The notes: a model not told the origin generated them from the letters alone. 64,000 nucleotides of DNA from Endotrypanum monterogeii (GCA_000333855.2 CM007334.1:153899-217898); one strand, 5' to 3'; counted from the first letter of the stretch, positions 18,991 through 30,265 are shown. A program made the numbers and translations.

Positions 18991-19954
18991 GCGACAGTTC
19001 AGCCTGAAGTTTTCTGTATTCCTCCAAAAGTCTTTTCAGACGCTCGTGCTCCCGATCTATGGCTTCATGTGAGTGGGCTGTGTCAGCCGTGCCGCAGGAA
19101 GAGCTGGCTGTGCCGGCGCTGTGTCGGTCCTGGCGCACCTGTTCTAGTCTTGCCTGCGCTGCAGCACACGCTGCTTGCAGGCGTGGTACAACGTCGTTCG
19201 ATAGCCAGTGCGAATCCGAACGTATGCTCGACATTTCTTTGAGGACGCGATATCGTTCGTCCATTTCCGAGTTTGTAACATCACCAACTATTCCTTTGCT
19301 CCGAGCCTCGGTTCGAGAGGGGGTGCTGGAGACATCACCCAAGGTACCCGAAGATACACTGAAGGTTGATTGCCGTTGCTCCTGCAGTGGTTGCACGTCA
19401 GAAGCATTTGTGTGTTCGTCGAATTCTGTGTTCCTCTCGTCCGCTGCACTATTCCATAACGATCTGCGCCTGGAGCGTGTCACTTGCGTTGGACTCGCCT
19501 GTTGAGCTCCACTGATCAGCTCTTGCTCTTTCCTTTCTATTTGACAGTGATGATCCGCTGTGATGTTATTGGACAAGAGATCTTGTAAAGGATCGCGATG
19601 CGTAGCGACTGATGCGGCGCCGCGGCGCGGATCAAAGGTGGCGCCAGGTATACGCCGGATAAGAGATCCTGGGACGAGCCCCGTGGTGCCGTCTTCTCGC
19701 TGTGCAATGCACCACTGTGATTGTGAAAGACTTACCTGATCATCATAAAATGCTGACGAGTGCGCAGCGGCATGACTCGAACTTGTTCCGTGATGATAAC
19801 CTCGTCGCAGTACGCGCACACGTTGGCCCGCCTCGAGAGAAAGGTATAAAGAATCTACAGGTGGCTTTTCGTCCCCAACGGAGGGTGAAGTGTGGGCCAC
19901 GGAGAAAGGAATAATCGCCTGCTCGCTGTATCGGTGCACGGCGCCCCGGTCCAT
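18878..19954 (-). CDS. 5' part of a frame-split SH3/coiled-coil protein
   Basis: 358 residues from the ATG at 19954 (MDRGAVHRYSEQ). An upstream in-frame Met exists but its extension is low-complexity. Residues about 17-103 look like an SH3 domain with an insert: a hydrophobic strand LYLSLEAGQRVRVL, then QWCIAQREDGTTGLVPGSLI, matching the conserved W and the G-x-[VF]-P of SH3 folds. The rest is Ser/Arg-rich, then a coiled coil beginning EHERLKRLLEEYRKLQAEL. The frame stops at 18878, about 110 bases inside the next fragment. SH3 domains bind proline-rich partners, so a scaffold role is inferred. The break may be a sequencing indel or a true lesion. Confidence 0.6.
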   Translation of the reverse strand: MDRGAVHRYSEQAIIPFSVAHTSPSVGDEKPPVDSLYLSLEAGQRVRVLRRGYHHGTSSSHAAAHSSAFYDDQVSLSQSQWCIAQREDGTTGLVPGSLIRRIPGATFDPRRGAASVATHRDPLQDLLSNNITADHHCQIERKEQELISGAQQASPTQVTRSRRRSLWNSAADERNTEFDEHTNASDVQPLQEQRQSTFSVSSGTLGDVSSTPSRTEARSKGIVGDVTNSEMDERYRVLKEMSSIRSDSHWLSNDVVPRLQAACAAAQARLEQVRQDRHSAGTASSSCGTADTAHSHEAIDREHERLKRLLEEYRKLQAELSREVPADALSEPGTCPPSDGSNLPHLRHPTRVECINDP

Positions 19955-21653
19955 CACGATGTCGCGGTGGTGGTGGCGAGGAGGAGAGGGTGCTTGCACA
20001 ATTGGATCCAATGCTGACAACTTGGCAGAAAAAAATGAAGGGTGTGTGCGTGCACCTTCCCCCCCCAAAAAAAGAAAAAATGATCCCTTATTTTTTTTTC
20101 GCTTGCTCGCTGCTATCGAAAATTGATGTTTTTTTAAATTTTCGCAACACAAGCTCTGAAGGTTAGACGAATGACGAGAACGAGCAGGAGGGTGTCATGG
20201 AGGGGAGCAGCGGGAGGGGCGTGCCAGAACGAGACGTAAGGTGCATACGTTCCTCTAGGGGAGCCGTTGGTGATGTCGTGGGGTGGAAGGAGGTGGCTAA
20301 CGCGGTGTGTGTGTGGTGGGGGGGGGGAGCGTAGCAGCTCTCAAATATACCATGAACTACATGAGCCTTTGATTCAGTCCTTCTGTTCGTCAGGTGGTAG
20401 TCGTGTGTGTGTGTGTGTGTCTATCTGTGTCGAGGGTGATTTTTCTTGTTTTCTTCAGACGCGAGGCGGGAGCGGCGGCGGCGGGGCGGGGGGGGGGGAG
20501 GGGAGGGCAGGCGTGATGTGACGTAAAGATCTACTTGCGCAGCGGTGCAGATCTTCCGATTTCTCAGGAGACGGCGGGAGTGAGTCGCATGGGCGGGTAA
20601 ATGCGAAGACGAATGGGTTTCAACGAAACTGAAAAAAAAAAAACAACAACAACAACAGAAAAAAAAAAACAAGGAGAGCTGAGAGTGGGGGTGTTTCGTT
20701 TCTGGTGAGAAGCCGTGGTCCTCTTATTGTAGGAAGCGCACACGTCCGCACATGCTCGCGATAATGGAGAATCGTAAAGAGGAGGAGGACATCATCAACG
20801 TAATAATAATAGAGACCAAATATGCACACGAGGATGTTGATGTTTTCCTTAAAAAAAAAAGGAAGAAAGAAAAAGGTATTACAAAAAAAAACAACAACAA
20901 CAAGAATCGTGAGGTCTTTGTGACTGACATACGGAAAGAGGAGGGGACAAAGCACCCGATTTTGAACGAGTTTGGGCAGTTGGTGGATGTCATGTCGCTG
21001 TCACTCCCTCTTTCGCTGCGGGTTTCTTCATATACAAGCCAACACACAGGTGTACTTGATCATCCCCCCCTTTCCCTCCCTCGCTCCAAACGGCAGAGAG
21101 AGCGGCGAGAGGAGGGCTCAAGGACCCCGCAACGAGAGAAATAGTGACGCAGATACACCACCACCACCACCCTCGTCGAAGGCAACAAGCTCATCCAAAC
21201 AAAAAAGGTAAGGAAGGGAGTTGGGAGTTGTTTCGCAGAGATGATAAAAAAAGGCGATTGTAGGCAGTGGAATATATATATATATATATAACTAATAAAA
21301 AAATATGTACGAAGCGCTGTTGCGCAGACATACAATATCGATATGACTGAAACATAAAGAGTTGTGGTAGCTCAAACACACACACACAAAGAAAAACAAT
21401 TCATGTACGCCTCTCCTCTCAACGTGTTACAGCGACACCAATGAAACCCGACGTAGTGCGGAAATGCACCGCGTGCCGGATATTCCCCAGAAAGAAGAAA
21501 ACAAAGAAAAAAGGGGAAAAAATAGACCGCCGAGGGGCATATATATATATATATATATATATAAACACAGATATAGCTACATCTATAGATATCAGAAGAA
21601 GAACTACAGAAAGATGGCGTACACCAACTCGTACCAATAGAAAAAAAAAATGA
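19955..21653. other. Spacer, no gene seen
   Basis: Contains GT and G tracts (20300-20510), A-runs with (CAA)n (20629-20660, 20881-20905), and two TA tracts (about 21273-21292 and 21539-21563). No coding-like frame. Confidence 0.6.
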
Positions 21654-23031
21654 TCAGTGTGTCATATCATCTCGGGCCTCCGCCGTTCCACTTTCCAGTA
21701 AGACACCCACGCGCAGCTCTGGCAAGTAGCCGTGTGCACCGATGGTGTGGCCGTAAACGCCGCCTTCGAAGGCGGCTGTCGCGTCCCTGCCCACGTAGGC
21801 GAGCAAGACTGCACGGCCGCCAGGGTGCGTATTGACCCAATTGATCGCCTTCCCTGCTGCCGACCGCGCCGAGTCCATGGCGATTGGCCGCTCGAGGTCT
21901 AACACGTAGTCATGCAGCACTATCAGCTTGCGCCCCCGCTTCACCTCCGCACGCACGTCGTCCCACGTGTACTCCGCATTGGTTGGTAAATCCAGCCGCT
22001 TCACTTCCTCGGTCGCCGCCGCGAGCGCACGCTCGCGTGTGCGCACCTCCTGCGTCGCCACGGTGCGGGCGATCACGTTGTCGGGCGTGCGCTGAAGGTT
22101 GTCGCAGAATCCGAGAAAACTGAGGTGTAGAGATACACCATTTTGTTACATCGATGTGGTACCAACGATAGCCGTTGCGGTAGTCGTTCGGGAACTGGTG
22201 GTGGTAGTTGTGGTATCCCTCGCCGAGGTTGATGAGGCCAAGAAGCAAGCAGTCGCAGGGTGTCATGTTATCTGCGTACGGCTGCGAAGCACCGAACCAG
22301 TTCATGTGAGCGAGACTATTGATTAGAAAAGAGATTTGATGGACGACAAGTATTTTCAGCCAAACCACCCAGAAAAATGCACCTCGCCAGTCTCCCGTGG
22401 AGGCGCCGGCGGCCAAGAGGGGTATCACAATCCCTGTGGTGGCCGCGATCACTGCGAAGTACTTCCGCTGAAATTCTACTACGAGGCTTTGCTTGAGGTC
22501 TGACACATCTGCGTCGCCGAGCAGTTCGTAGTCCATGCGCATCACGAGCCATCCGATGTGCGAGAAGAGAAAGCCGCGTGTGGCGTCGTACGGGTCCTTG
22601 GACGTGTCCGTAAACTTGTGGTGGATGCGGTGGTTACGTGCCCACCACTTGATGGACCCCTGGAATGCACCCGCGCCGAGGTAGGCGCACATCCACTGCA
22701 TTGACTGTCCGGCGGTGTAGGCACGGTGCGAGAAGAGGCGGTGGTAACCCGCTGTTACCCCGAACATCCCAGTGACAAGGGCGAAGCATACCATCCATTG
22801 AAAAAGTGGGAGAGAGAGCGGGACGCGCAGGACAAGTCCCAGTGCGACAAACACCACTGGGGTGGTTATGGTGAAGATGCTGGTCCAGTTGTACTGGAAG
22901 TTGCCCTTTGCCCACTGCGGGATTTCACTTTGTTTTTTTCCGTTTGCAGCATCCGTGCGGAGGACACTGCAGGTGAAGAGGCTTTGGATTGCGCGATACA
23001 TTTTTCCAGGCGACTTTTCGCGGTGGGGCAT
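21654..23031 (-). pseudogene. Delta-9-type fatty acid desaturase with cytochrome b5 tail, copy 1, frameshifted
   Basis: The frame from 23031 (MPHREK; the ATG at 23001 is an alternative) encodes the membrane desaturase: HRLFSH (box 1), HRIHHKFTD (box 2), HNYHHQFPND (box 3) and hydrophobic segments. Right after WCIST at about 22123 the sequence has AGG where copy 2 has CA, a net gain of one base. The main frame then runs through unrelated sequence to 21910. The true continuation, a cytochrome b5 domain with the haem motif NTHPGGRA, is open in another frame from 22076 down to 21654 without a stop. Such enzymes insert a double bond into stearoyl- or palmitoyl-CoA at the ER using b5 electrons. The perfectly preserved b5 frame means a very recent lesion, an assembly error, or a b5-less product. 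The C-terminal end also differs from copy 2. Confidence 0.75.
21693..22740 (-). repeat. Desaturase repeat, copy 1 (mosaic of identical and diverged blocks)
   Basis: Compared with 28311-29359: 21693-22122 appears identical over 430 bases. 22126-22224, 22247-22317 and 22438 to about 22674 also match, while 22225-22246 and 22318-22437 are diverged. Offset is about 6.6 kb in the same orientation. Confidence 0.85.
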
Positions 23032-25176
23032 CTGGTGTGTGTGTCTGTGTGTGTGGGGCGGGGAGGGGATCGGGGAACCAGGGGTGGCTGCCGTTGAGCG
23101 AAGATGCTCCCCGAAAGAAAGCAGAAGCCAAAGGCTTTGAACAGGAAAGTGAGACGTCAGCCCGTTCTTCGAATCTCCACAAAAATTAAAAAAAAATAAG
23201 CAGTACGATATGGTGTGGATTATATATATATATATATATATACTACCCCAACGTCTACACTGCACACTGCTCAATGATGCACACCTCTCCCTTCCCCCCT
23301 CAAAAAAAAAAATATATATATATATAAATAAGAAAGCGAATTGTAGAGGATTGGGGGGACCTGGAGGGGTATTGGCCACGATAAATGCGTACCGTGGGGG
23401 GGGGGGACCTTACTAGCCCGCCTTCGCAAAAGTGAAAAAGCAGAGGACTCCCGATACTCTAGATGATGGTTGAAACAAATACACACGTCGTGATGCGAGG
23501 AAGAGGGGGGGGGGTGGCTATAGGAACGATGTGATGTGCTCGCAAGAGGAGTTGACGGGAGGGAGGAAGAGAGAAATGTGAAACACGGAAACAAAAAAAC
23601 AAAAGGGAGTGCCGGGGTCGCGAGAAAAGGGACGAAAAGCAAAAGAATATATTCGATGTGGGTTCGTATCAAGTCCGAAAAAAAAAACAAATAAGGAAAA
23701 AAAGCGGTGTTTGTGTGTGCGTTAGGCAATAAGCTACGCAAAAATAAAAGCGACTCTGAAATGTGCTTCCAAAGCGTGGTTTTGTATGTGTGTGAGCACG
23801 CGTATAGCGTAGGGTGTGATAGACACAGGCGGCAACGATGAATGGAGGTGTTCCTAGTAAGGGGGGAGCTTATCTTTCCGTGTTCCCTGAGTCGCGTGTC
23901 CTCACCTCAACGGCATCAAAGCGGAGGGTGATGGTAACAATTGCGCTCGGAGAGGAAGGGGTAGGTGGGGAAACAGTGAGGTCTTTCGACACGCTCAGCA
24001 GCAAAAAAAAAAAAAAAGCGGTGTGAGGCGAGTCAAGGCAACCACCATAGCCAAGGAAACCACATGATAGGGGTGCGCAGAAGCACACAATGAGAAGAGG
24101 GATGAGAGAAAAAAAAAAGAAAGAATTCGGCAAATCTACAAAAACTGATGTACCCCCACTTCCTTCCTTCGAATATTTATCTCCCCCTCTTTCCTGTGTG
24201 TGTGTGTGTGTGTGTGAAGGAGGTTGTGGACGCCCGCCGTGTCGAAGACTACAATCCAGGGGGTGGTGCACCTAAATACGTGGTGGTGCACTTGTATGAA
24301 CGGGCAGGGGGCGCTAAGTCAGAGGATGTCGTGCTATGCGAATTATGAACGCCCCGGAGGGGGAGGGTTCATCATGTGTCGATGTGAGGGAGGTGGACGA
24401 GAAGAAGTGAGGATGATGATGACAACGATGCCACGAACTGAATAGAGAAGCGGTTGATGTCATATGTTTCACAGGCAGCGAGCAAAGGTGTGTGTGTATG
24501 TGTGTACGGAAACATTTCAGGGAGGTAAGGAGGAGGTGAGCAGCCGACACAGTGTCGTAGGAACGAGTCCCTCCTCTCTTGCCAGGAGTTTACCGGTCCT
24601 CTCGATTCCCGCCTTTCACATCCGTATAGGATACACAAACCACGAAAATCATTTCTTTTTTTTCGATTGTTTGTTGGGCAGTGCTTCACGTGCCACCTAG
24701 CAAGGTCAGGATTGAGGGAGGAGGTAGGGTGTCTGTGATGTTTAAAAAAAAAAACTTGCAACAGGATGGCATCACATGCCCTACAAGTGCAGCCATCAAA
24801 ACACAAAACGAAACCATCGAAGGGAAAAGGACTTCGCGTTCTCCATTATAAATAAATATATTTATCGCTCCCTCAACCACCTTCACCTAGACTTTCTTCA
24901 TCAAACAATCACAAAGAAAAAATAAATTACGACATCATAACAGCAACGCTCGCCCAAAAGTATTCACGACAACATACCCCGCACAGTGACGTGTGCACAC
25001 AACCACGACAAGAGCAATTCCCGACGTGATCCATTCCCAATAGTTGCACACTCTTTATGTTTGCCAGCTGAGTGGCTCTGTTGCGACGCACGTACTCCTT
25101 CACCCCTACGTTAGGCCCACCGATCGCGTAGGGGGAGGAGGGAGAAGGAGAAATAGGAGCGGAGGAACAATGTCAT
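23032..25176. other. Spacer, no gene seen
   Basis: Includes TA tracts at about 23220-23242 and 23309-23326, a GT tract at 24197-24218, and several G-runs and A-runs. No coding-like frame. Confidence 0.6.
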
Positions 25177-25506
25177 CTAAGCACGAGCCTTCGGCAGGCC
25201 CACTGCGTTGCGAAGAACCGCTGTTACATCCCCGTTCTTCTCTTGCAGAAGGTGCCGTGCGCACTCGGGCGTGATCAGCAAGGCTGACGCCACGGCCTGC
25301 ACGTCTGTGTCGGCTACCGACACAGCTGCGAGCTCTCTCGCGCGCTGTTCCTTGGCTTCGTTTTGTTGTGTGACCTCAGCACGCAGCATCTTCATGCGCT
25401 CCTGCAGCTCTGCAAGGTCATCGGTGCGCAGCTTAGATGTCTTCTCGGCCTCACCACTGCCGGAGACGTTATGCATAGACTTCTGTTCATCGACTTGACG
25501 CGCCAT
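25177..25506 (-). CDS. HYPK: HYPK-like small UBA-domain protein
   Basis: 109 residues starting at MARQVDEQ; a longer frame from 25602 adds a low-complexity leader that I reject. The middle is a charged helix (DLAELQERMKMLRAEV) and the last 40 residues form a UBA-like domain: VQAVASALLITPECARHLLQ followed by KNGDVTAVLRNAVGLP. Length and layout match HYPK, the small partner and regulator of the NatA N-terminal acetyltransferase on ribosomes. The same C-terminal domain type occurs in NAC-alpha, but the NAC domain itself is absent. It sits between the two desaturase copies, inside a 6.6 kb pair of direct repeats. Cytosolic; expressed as part of the minus unit. Family call is good, NatA partnership is by homology. 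Confidence 0.75.
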   Translation of the reverse strand: MARQVDEQKSMHNVSGSGEAEKTSKLRTDDLAELQERMKMLRAEVTQQNEAKEQRARELAAVSVADTDVQAVASALLITPECARHLLQEKNGDVTAVLRNAVGLPKARA

Positions 25507-27005
25507 GGCTGCCAAGGAGGAAGAGGTTGACTGCAAAGGTGATGAGAACAAAAAATATCCGAGGGAGCAGGGGGTGAGAAGAGGGCGTTTAGGAGCGACC
25601 ATGGCTTACTGCAGGCGTTCAGCCATAAACATTTTGCTTGGCTACTCAGACATACAGATGGCGGTTGCCCATCAAGCTTCACGAGGAGGGCACGTGTATC
25701 GCCATACATGAATGGAGGGAGCTCATCCTTTTTGGGGTTTGATCGAGTGAATCAGAAAGAAACCTCTACCACTCCTCCTTCCAAGGCCTACTAGGGCATT
25801 ATCGGGTGGGGTTATATTGTTTGCAAGTGTATTTGAGCCTGCCAAGTAAAGCATATGGATATCCCAACGAAGCGGGTGTGCAAGGTGGTTCCCAGACGAG
25901 ATGCAGGGATTGGCTTGCTTGCTTGTTGTTGGGTCTTTAAATCTTCTCAGCGGGGTATCTTGGGGAAGGGGCTGACAGACACAGACAGACGAGCAGGGAG
26001 GGGGCAGGGATACAATAGAACGATGCTATAGGCAAAGGTTACACGACTCCAGAAGAAAAGCGTCACAGCGATGCATGTGAATATGAGGAAAATAAAAATA
26101 AAAAAATATATATAATTAATAAAACCAACAAAAGGATCACACGTGCACAAAAAAGAAAACCAACGAAGGAGTGAGCGCAAGGGAGAAATCAAAACAAACA
26201 AAAAATAGTGTGAGTACTGTACGGAGGAGCAATGAGCTCAAACACACTTGTGTACATACAAAACCATGAGCACAGAAATGAAAGACCCCCCTTCCCCCCC
26301 CAAAAAAAAGGGCAAATGTAGGAGAGAAGTGAGAGAAAAGCAAGAGGTTACGCCACTTTGTATGTTTGTCTCTCTCTTCCACCATTGCTGGTGCCGCTCC
26401 GGCCCCCTCCGTCCATGCCCCCTCCCATCCTCCCATATGAGTCGGCACCCAGGCACGCTGGTAAAAAAAAAAAAGGAAGAGGAGGAGGGGTGGGGGCAGG
26501 GGACGCGGGAGGGGTTTCGGCGGTTCACAGACAAAGTGTATGCACACAGCCAAGGACTTGTTTATATATATATTTATATTTATTTATAGTAACCCACATG
26601 CGGGCGTGCTCTCGAATCATCTCGGCAACACAACCACGAAGGGTAGGATAAGTACGTCAAAAGGCAAGGCATACCCGCCGGAAGGGGCTGGTAAGCATGG
26701 CGCATGCGGAGGAAGAGAAAAAAAAAATGCACATTATGGGGTCGGTGTAAAAAAAAAAAAAAAGCTAACAAAAAGCCACCGTTATGTACTGCGACGAGGA
26801 TCTCTGTGTACTCATAACTTGCCCCTCAACTTCCTCCGAGTTATCCGCGCCACTGAGACGCCTTTGAATAGATAACACCACCATACACTGCCATACACAA
26901 AGAGAGACGTATCTATCTATATATGTGTGTGCGTCTGTGTCAGTGCGATCATGGCATTTTTTCAAAAGGTTGAACCCGCGTAAAATCTCAAAAATCAGCG
27001 ATGTG

Positions 27006-27540
27006 AAAAAAAAAAAAGAAAAGATATGCACATTTTATTTTTCGACGTTAACAGAGGTCACATTCATTGAGGATACCGGCAGCGCCAATACACACATCTT
27101 CGAGGATACTACGCAGCTCTCTTGCCCTTCTTTCTCACTCACCACCACCCAAAAGAAAAGTCATTAAAAAAAAACTGAAAGTGGAGGGAGGGGGTTGAAC
27201 AAAATGAGGATAATGTGTTTCCCTCAGTCCCATGGTGTGTGTGTAAGAGTTGCGCTGAGGCAAACACACACACACACACACAGTCCAATGCTTAGGAGCG
27301 CATCCCTGCTTCCCCCTTCCTCCTCCACGCATGTTGCCCTAGGTCCGAGGGAATACTGAAGGGAACAAAGAGGAGGGAGGTGGGGGGGAGAGATGGAATG
27401 TGTGGCCAGGAAACACTTTGATATGGCGAGCACGGCGGAGTAACGCATGCTAAAGATGAATCATACATCACGCTAGAGAAGAGGAGGCTTTGCCTGACTG
27501 GTGCAGCCGGGGGGGAGGGTGGGGGCAACCCGGACCCCGT
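27006..27540. repeat. About 0.53 kb tandem duplication, unit A
   Basis: Begins at an A12 run and ends CAACCCGGACCCCGT. Nearly identical to unit B; differences seen are a shorter (CA)n tract and a few substitutions near the ends. Confidence 0.9.
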
Positions 27541-27794
27541 AAAAAAAAAAAAAAAAGATTTGCACATTTTTTTTTTCGACGTTAACAGAGGTCACATTCA
27601 TTGAGGATACCGGCAGCGCCAATACACACACCTTCGAGGATACTACGCAGCTCTCTTGCCCTTCTTTCTCACTCACCACCACCCAAAAGAAAAGTCATTA
27701 AAAAAAAAACTGAAAGTGGAGGGAGGGGGTTGAACAAAATGAGGATAATGTGTTTCCCTCAGTCCCATGGTGTGTGTGTAAGAGTTGCGCTGAG

Positions 27795-27829
<35 letters not shown>

Positions 27830-28086
27830 CCAATGCTTAGGAGCGCATCCCTGCTTCCCCCTTCCTCCTCCACGCATGTTGCCCTAGGTCCGAGGGAATA
27901 CTGAAGGGAACAAAGAGGAGGGAGGTGGGGGGGAGAGATGGAATGTGTGGCCAGGAAACACTTTGATATGGCGAGCACGGCGGAGTAACGCATGCTAAAG
28001 ATGAATCATACATCACGCTAGAGAAGAGGAGGCTTTGCCTGACTGGTGCAGCCAGGGGGGAGGGGAGGGGCAACCCGGACACCGTA
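27541..28086. repeat. About 0.53 kb tandem duplication, unit B
   Basis: Begins at an A16 run directly after unit A and ends CAACCCGGACACCGT, again followed by an A13 run. The period is 534 bases at the left end and 545 at the right because the (CA)n tract (about 27798-27828) is longer here. Each unit is bounded by poly-A on the plus strand. Confidence 0.9.
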
Positions 28087-28196
28087 CAAAAAAAAAAAAA
28101 GGAACGCCGCTGACCATCGGCATGCGAGAAGAAACGTTGCTGGCCTTTGACGAATACACAAATCAGTACTGTAATATGTTGTGCACGGTCATGTAG

Positions 28197-29639
28197 TTAA
28201 AGGGGCCTCAGATTTGACACTCTCGTGGGGTCACCACAGGCTCGACTGCAACAATAGGTCTCGCGCTCGTCCGTGATTGCTCCGTTTGCTGCGACCGTCT
28301 CTACAGATCGTTCCAGTAAGACACCCACGCGCAGCTCTGGCAAGTAGCCGTGTGCACCGATGGTGTGGCCGTAAACGCCGCCTTCGAAGGCGGCTGTCGC
28401 GTCCCTGCCCACGTAGGCGAGCAAGACTGCACGGCCGCCAGGGTGCGTATTGACCCAATTGATCGCCTTCCCTGCTGCCGACCGCGCCGAGTCCATGGCG
28501 ATTGGCCGCTCGAGGTCTAACACGTAGTCATGCAGCACTATCAGCTTGCGCCCCCGCTTCACCTCCGCACGCACGTCGTCCCACGTGTACTCCGCATTGG
28601 TTGGTAAATCCAGCCGCTTCACTTCCTCGGTCGCCGCCGCGAGCGCACGCTCGCGTGTGCGCACCTCCTGCGTCGCCACGGTGCGGGCGATCACGTTGTC
28701 GGGCGTGCGCTGAAGGTTGTCGCAGAATCCGAGAAAACTGCATGTAGAGATACACCATTTTGTTACATCGATGTGGTACCAACGATAGCCGTTGCGGTAG
28801 TCGTTCGGGAACTGGTGGTGGTAGTTGTGGTATCCCTCGCCCCACGTCAGGAGGGAAAAAAGCAAGCAGTCGCAGGGTGTCATGTTATCTGCGTACGGCT
28901 GCGAAGCACCGAACCAGTTCATGTGAGCGAGACTGTTCACAAAGAAGACGGCATGATGCGTGAGGTGGATGCGAAACATGACAGCCCAGACAAACGATGA
29001 CACCCATTCACCCGTTGAGGCGGCGCTGAGCACCATCGGAAGAACGACGCCGATAGTGGCCGCGATCACTGCGAAGTACTTCCGCTGAAATTCTACTACG
29101 AGGCTTTGCTTGAGGTCTGACACATCTGCGTCGCCGAGCAGTTCGTAGTCCATGCGCATCACGAGCCATCCGATGTGCGAGAAGAGAAAGCCGCGTGTGG
29201 CGTCGTACGGGTCCTTGGACGTGTCCGTAAACTTGTGGTGGATGCGGTGGTTACGTGCCCACCACTTGATGGACCCCTGGAATGTCGCAGCGCCGAGGTA
29301 GGCGCACATCCACTGCATTGACTGTCCGGCGGTGTAGGCACGGTGCGAGAAGAGGCGGTGGTATCCGGCCGAGCTGCCAGCTGCACCAAAGAGGAGATAA
29401 AACAGGATTCCCCAGGACACAACCGGGAGTGGTGCTGGGACGCGCAGCAAGAAGCCGATGGCCGAGACGATCATGGGAACAGCGATAACGGCCATGGCAA
29501 TCCAGTTGTACTGGAAGTTGCCCTTTGTCCATTGCGGAGGCTCACGTTGTTCCTTAGCGATCTTGTGTGTATGCGCGGCGAAGGAAAAGACACGATGATA
29601 GAGCTGCCGCCATCTGATCCGAGTAGGGAGGGATAACAT
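28197..29639 (-). CDS. Delta-9-type fatty acid desaturase fused to cytochrome b5, copy 2
   Basis: 480 residues from the ATG at 29639 (MLSLPTRIRW); an upstream Met is followed by a (TH)n low-complexity leader and is rejected. Intact architecture: two hydrophobic hairpins and the three histidine boxes HRLFSH, HRIHHKFTD and HNYHHQFPND that bind the di-iron centre, followed by a cytochrome b5 domain with NTHPGGRA. The fusion supplies electrons directly, as in yeast OLE1. Expected at the ER membrane, making monounsaturated acyl-CoA. Compared with copy 1 it has a longer C-terminus (about 35 residues beyond the b5 region) and different residues in the segment between boxes 2 and 3. This is probably the functional copy. 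The exact acyl chain length used is unknown. Confidence 0.92.
   Translation of the reverse strand: MLSLPTRIRWRQLYHRVFSFAAHTHKIAKEQREPPQWTKGNFQYNWIAMAVIAVPMIVSAIGFLLRVPAPLPVVSWGILFYLLFGAAGSSAGYHRLFSHRAYTAGQSMQWMCAYLGAATFQGSIKWWARNHRIHHKFTDTSKDPYDATRGFLFSHIGWLVMRMDYELLGDADVSDLKQSLVVEFQRKYFAVIAATIGVVLPMVLSAASTGEWVSSFVWAVMFRIHLTHHAVFFVNSLAHMNWFGASQPYADNMTPCDCLLFSLLTWGEGYHNYHHQFPNDYRNGYRWYHIDVTKWCISTCSFLGFCDNLQRTPDNVIARTVATQEVRTRERALAAATEEVKRLDLPTNAEYTWDDVRAEVKRGRKLIVLHDYVLDLERPIAMDSARSAAGKAINWVNTHPGGRAVLLAYVGRDATAAFEGGVYGHTIGAHGYLPELRVGVLLERSVETVAANGAITDERETYCCSRACGDPTRVSNLRPL
28311..29359 (-). repeat. Desaturase repeat, copy 2
   Basis: Partner of 21693-22740 in the same orientation. Identity ends abruptly just before the copy 1 stop region on one side, and within the segment before histidine box 1 on the other. 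Confidence 0.85.
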
Positions 29640-30157
29640 TTGCCGAGAAAGCCGGTACGGGGATGGACGAGTACAGACGAAGAGGTGTGTGTCTGTGTGT
29701 GTGTGTGTGTGTGAAGGGGTGGAGGAACCGAGGCACACAAGCCAAGAACGATGCTAGCACACCTCAACGAGAATATGTAGCAGTGGAGGGAGTGGCGAGG
29801 ATGAGATCGGAGGCGCAGGGAAAAGTTGAGGAGATGATAAGAGGCTCCGGGCAGCATAAGGGGATGAGCCACACATTCCGACGTTGTAGCACCTTTCCAG
29901 GTTGCTTCCGATAGCCCCCCCCCTTTTTTTTTTCTCGGGTCATCTTGTCAGCGATGCGTTCTTTGATATGATCGCTTTTGTTTCTGTTTAAAAATTTTTC
30001 TTTTTTCCTCACGTGAGGGCACGTTCGTGGGGAGGATGCAAAAGCGTATTTTCCTCGCTTCAGCTTTTACACGTACACAAGGAAACGCATACGCTATTCT
30101 TCGGGGTTGTGTGAGAGCAACAGAACGGTATGCCAGCGCCGGTACACGCACACACAT

Positions 30158-30194
<37 letters not shown>

Positions 30195-30233
30195 CCTCAT
30201 CTCCCCCTTTCCCCAATTCTTGCTTATAGAGGA

Positions 30234-30265
<32 letters not shown>

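Larger units (their letters stand above)
25507..28196. other. Spacer with a 0.53 kb tandem duplication, no gene seen
   Basis: 25507-27005 holds low-complexity DNA with AT-rich patches near 26090-26125 and 26560-26590. 27006-28086 is a tandem duplication. Open frames inside the duplication are repeats of each other and lack coding character. Confidence 0.65.

Noticed and set aside
27006..28086. SIDER-type retroposon called outright
   Set aside because: Size and poly-A boundaries fit, but I could not recognise the conserved 79-base signature; kept as a tandem duplication only.
29640..29738. Longer N-terminus for desaturase copy 2
   Set aside because: The extra 33 residues are a (TH)n reading of a (GT)n tract, not protein sequence shared with copy 1.
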